Positions 62,804 to 64,000 of a stretch of DNA of 64,000 bases are shown here, piece by piece. The notes beneath the pieces are model-generated. The model saw nothing but the letters and a program-made list of their open reading frames with translations, had not been told where the DNA came from and made no database searches. The stretch's first letter is position 1. The number at the start of each line of letters is the position of its first letter. The stretch comes from a virus, in IMG/VR virus record IMGVR_UViG_3300019487_000003, positions 64,001 to 128,000 of that record; one strand, 5' to 3'. A program made the position numbers and the translations under genes.

Positions 62804-62891
62804 TAGACTTTTTAATGTTGTGATTAAGATGGTTGTTTTTGTCTTCCTTCTTAAGCTGATTTGTGGAGTTTTGTTTTTCATTCTTATATGA
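62796..62891 (+). CDS. 31-residue membrane peptide
   Basis: Almost wholly hydrophobic (VVIKMVVFVFLLKLICGVLFFILI). It overlaps both neighbours by 4-8 nt, supporting coupled translation. Confidence 0.5.
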   Translation: MIDRLFNVVIKMVVFVFLLKLICGVLFFILI

Positions 62892-63187
62892 TTAGAGTAT
62901 TGACAGGTAAAACAATTAAGGTAGAAAACGCCTTGATAGTAAAGATTTCCAAAGCACCTTTAAATGTTACTGAGGAAGTTAACACGCCTATCAATATAAC
63001 AATGCAGTCAGAAAAGTATGGTATAATCTTTTCTTCTGTAAGAAAATCATGGGCAAAGATAGTGAAGATTGGTGATAAAATTTCTGGAACAATGGTTGTT
63101 CAAAAAAGAGGTTTTGAAGGATCACCGATTCTTGTTGCTAAGAAAATTGTAAAAGTAAAAATTGAGTTTGGTTCTGAAAATGGATGA
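62888..63187 (+). CDS. Small OB-like protein, paralog A
   Basis: 99 residues from the ATG at 62888. It shares the K-E/G-K start, a KS-x-x-W-A/I-K strand-turn and a V-A-K-(K/R) end with the next gene. Nucleic-acid binding is possible. Confidence 0.55.
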   Translation: MIRVLTGKTIKVENALIVKISKAPLNVTEEVNTPINITMQSEKYGIIFSSVRKSWAKIVKIGDKISGTMVVQKRGFEGSPILVAKKIVKVKIEFGSENG

Positions 63188-63467
63188 TTTTGTTTTAGAT
63201 TCTTTCCTTGGTAAAGAAGTCTTGCTTAATGAAGCAACAGTAGATTGTATTTACTCAAAATCTCAGAGAGTAAAGAATAATGTGTTGCAACAACAAACGA
63301 TTGTGATTGTTAATAGCAAAGAATTTGGTAGAGTTTGTTTCAGTAGTAGAAGCAAATGGATTAAAGAAATAAATGAGGGTGATTTGGTAGATGTTCAAGT
63401 GACACTTAACCTTCCGGGGAAGGATATTGTCCTTGCTAAAAGACCAAAGCTATTAAAGAGACATTAA
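63180..63467 (+). CDS. Small OB-like protein, paralog B
   Basis: 95 residues from the ATG at 63180. FSSRSKWIKEINEGDLVDVQV parallels FSSVRKSWAKIVKIGDKISG in paralog A. Overlaps it by 8 nt. Confidence 0.55.
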   Translation: MDDFVLDSFLGKEVLLNEATVDCIYSKSQRVKNNVLQQQTIVIVNSKEFGRVCFSSRSKWIKEINEGDLVDVQVTLNLPGKDIVLAKRPKLLKRH

Positions 63468-63468
63468 T

Positions 63469-63960
63469 ATGTTCAAAGATCCTTTAGTTTTAATTGCATT
63501 TTTTCTTAGTGTTTTTATCCTTTCTGTATCAGTAGGGATGATTTTATTTACCCTATACGAAATTCTTTACATTGGAATCAAAAATCTTATTAATGAAATT
63601 GGCTTCTACAAGAATAGAAGATTTTATTTAAAAAGTCGAGAACATTTTAAAGAGAGATTAAACCAAATAGGACAAAACCCAACACAATCAAGCGGACTTC
63701 CTCCACCGGGAGGCCCTCCACCACAATCTGGACCGCACAAACCATCACCATTTAGTGGTATGAACTTGAATAATTTTGACTATGAATTTGATTTTACATC
63801 TACAGATGCTCTGTCTTTGTTGGAACTTATACGACCAAAAATAAAATTTATTGAAGATGAAATAAAATTTGGTGGCCTAACTCCCGAACAAAGAGGAGAA
63901 TGTAACACCACTTTGCTTGTTTTGAAGTATATAGCTAGTGAATGTGAGAGGCTGATATAA
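63469..63960 (+). CDS. Membrane-anchored protein with Pro-rich linker
   Basis: 163 residues. An N-terminal transmembrane helix (about 8-32) is followed by a basic helix, a Pro/Gly-rich linker (about 72-95, LPPPGGPPPQSGPH) and a helical C-terminal domain. Function unknown. Confidence 0.6.
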   Translation: MFKDPLVLIAFFLSVFILSVSVGMILFTLYEILYIGIKNLINEIGFYKNRRFYLKSREHFKERLNQIGQNPTQSSGLPPPGGPPPQSGPHKPSPFSGMNLNNFDYEFDFTSTDALSLLELIRPKIKFIEDEIKFGGLTPEQRGECNTTLLVLKYIASECERLI

Positions 63961-64000
63961 TGACTATCACCTATTATAGTCCGTATGGTAAAATTGATAT
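63960..64000 (+). CDS. Start of a further gene (3' end outside window)
   Basis: An ATG overlapping the previous stop (TAATG) opens a frame reading MTITYYSPYGKID to the window edge. Too short to classify. Confidence 0.45.
   Translation, partial: MTITYYSPYGKID

Noticed and set aside
1-64000. CRISPR array
   Set aside because: No series of regularly spaced identical repeats was found; the only repeats are the 37-nt pair and short 9-nt repeats near 19170.
1-64000. Stop-codon recoding
   Set aside because: Coding sequences of known families end at TAA, TAG and TGA without internal stops, and no convincing suppressor tRNA was found.
1-64000. Integrase or lysogeny module, insertion sequences
   Set aside because: No integrase, repressor, transposase or terminal inverted repeats were recognised; the phage looks virulent in this window.

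Overview
The window is a piece of a large, tailed, T4-like (myovirus) bacteriophage genome. By eye it is AT-rich (roughly a third G+C; not computed). The evidence is a block of T4-type baseplate and hub proteins (gp26-, gp48-, gp53-, gp27- and gp54/gp19-fold-like), a gp4-like head-completion nuclease, a gp32 single-strand binding protein, a gp59 helicase loader, a GroES-like co-chaperonin in the role of T4 gp31, and TATAAATA late-promoter-like sites. The host cannot be named from the sequence. Vegetative promoters of the TTGACA-17-TATAAT type and lipoprotein signal peptides point to an ordinary Gram-negative-type bacterium.

Layout. (1) 1-22.3 kb is an RNA-biology island: a tmRNA, an RNase P RNA, 26 tRNA genes covering all 20 amino acids (every one with an encoded CCA), and at least three further structured non-coding RNAs. 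The proteins here include a CCA-adding enzyme with an HD domain, an Rnl5-type RNA ligase, a SAK-type HAD phosphatase, a PPP phosphatase, a PhoH ATPase and several homing endonucleases, two of them broken. The same island carries three TadE/TadE/TadG-like pilus genes and secreted proteins with FG-GAP and nucleoside-hydrolase-like folds. (2) 22.3-28.6 kb holds replication and repair genes: a nucleotidyltransferase, a metzincin lipoprotein, a cyclic-phosphate-processing receiver protein, a DNA ligase, gp59 and gp32. (3) 28.6-40.8 kb is virion assembly: a minus-strand operon (tail lysozyme, gp51-, gp26-, tube-initiator- and gp4-like proteins) divergent from a plus-strand operon (gp48, gp53, gp27-like, GroES). 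(4) 40.8-46.8 kb is a minus-strand operon of very small, translationally coupled genes, many encoding membrane peptides, with four copies of one paralogous family. (5) 46.8-47.4 kb is a divergent control region with a palindromic double promoter and two tandem rod-shaped RNAs. (6) 47.4-64 kb is a plus-strand early-type region of tightly packed small genes. It includes a short beta-clamp-like protein, a secreted GH5 glycosidase and an ArdC-like zincin.

The genes suggest a phage that replaces or protects much of the host translation apparatus. RNase P RNA would mature the 5' ends of the tRNAs. The CCA enzyme, RNA ligase, HAD phosphatase and cREC protein would repair cut tRNA ends. tmRNA would rescue ribosomes stalled on cleaved messages. 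A second theme is gene control. At least ten genes have their ATG 5-6 nt after a -10 box, so they are probably expressed as leaderless mRNAs.
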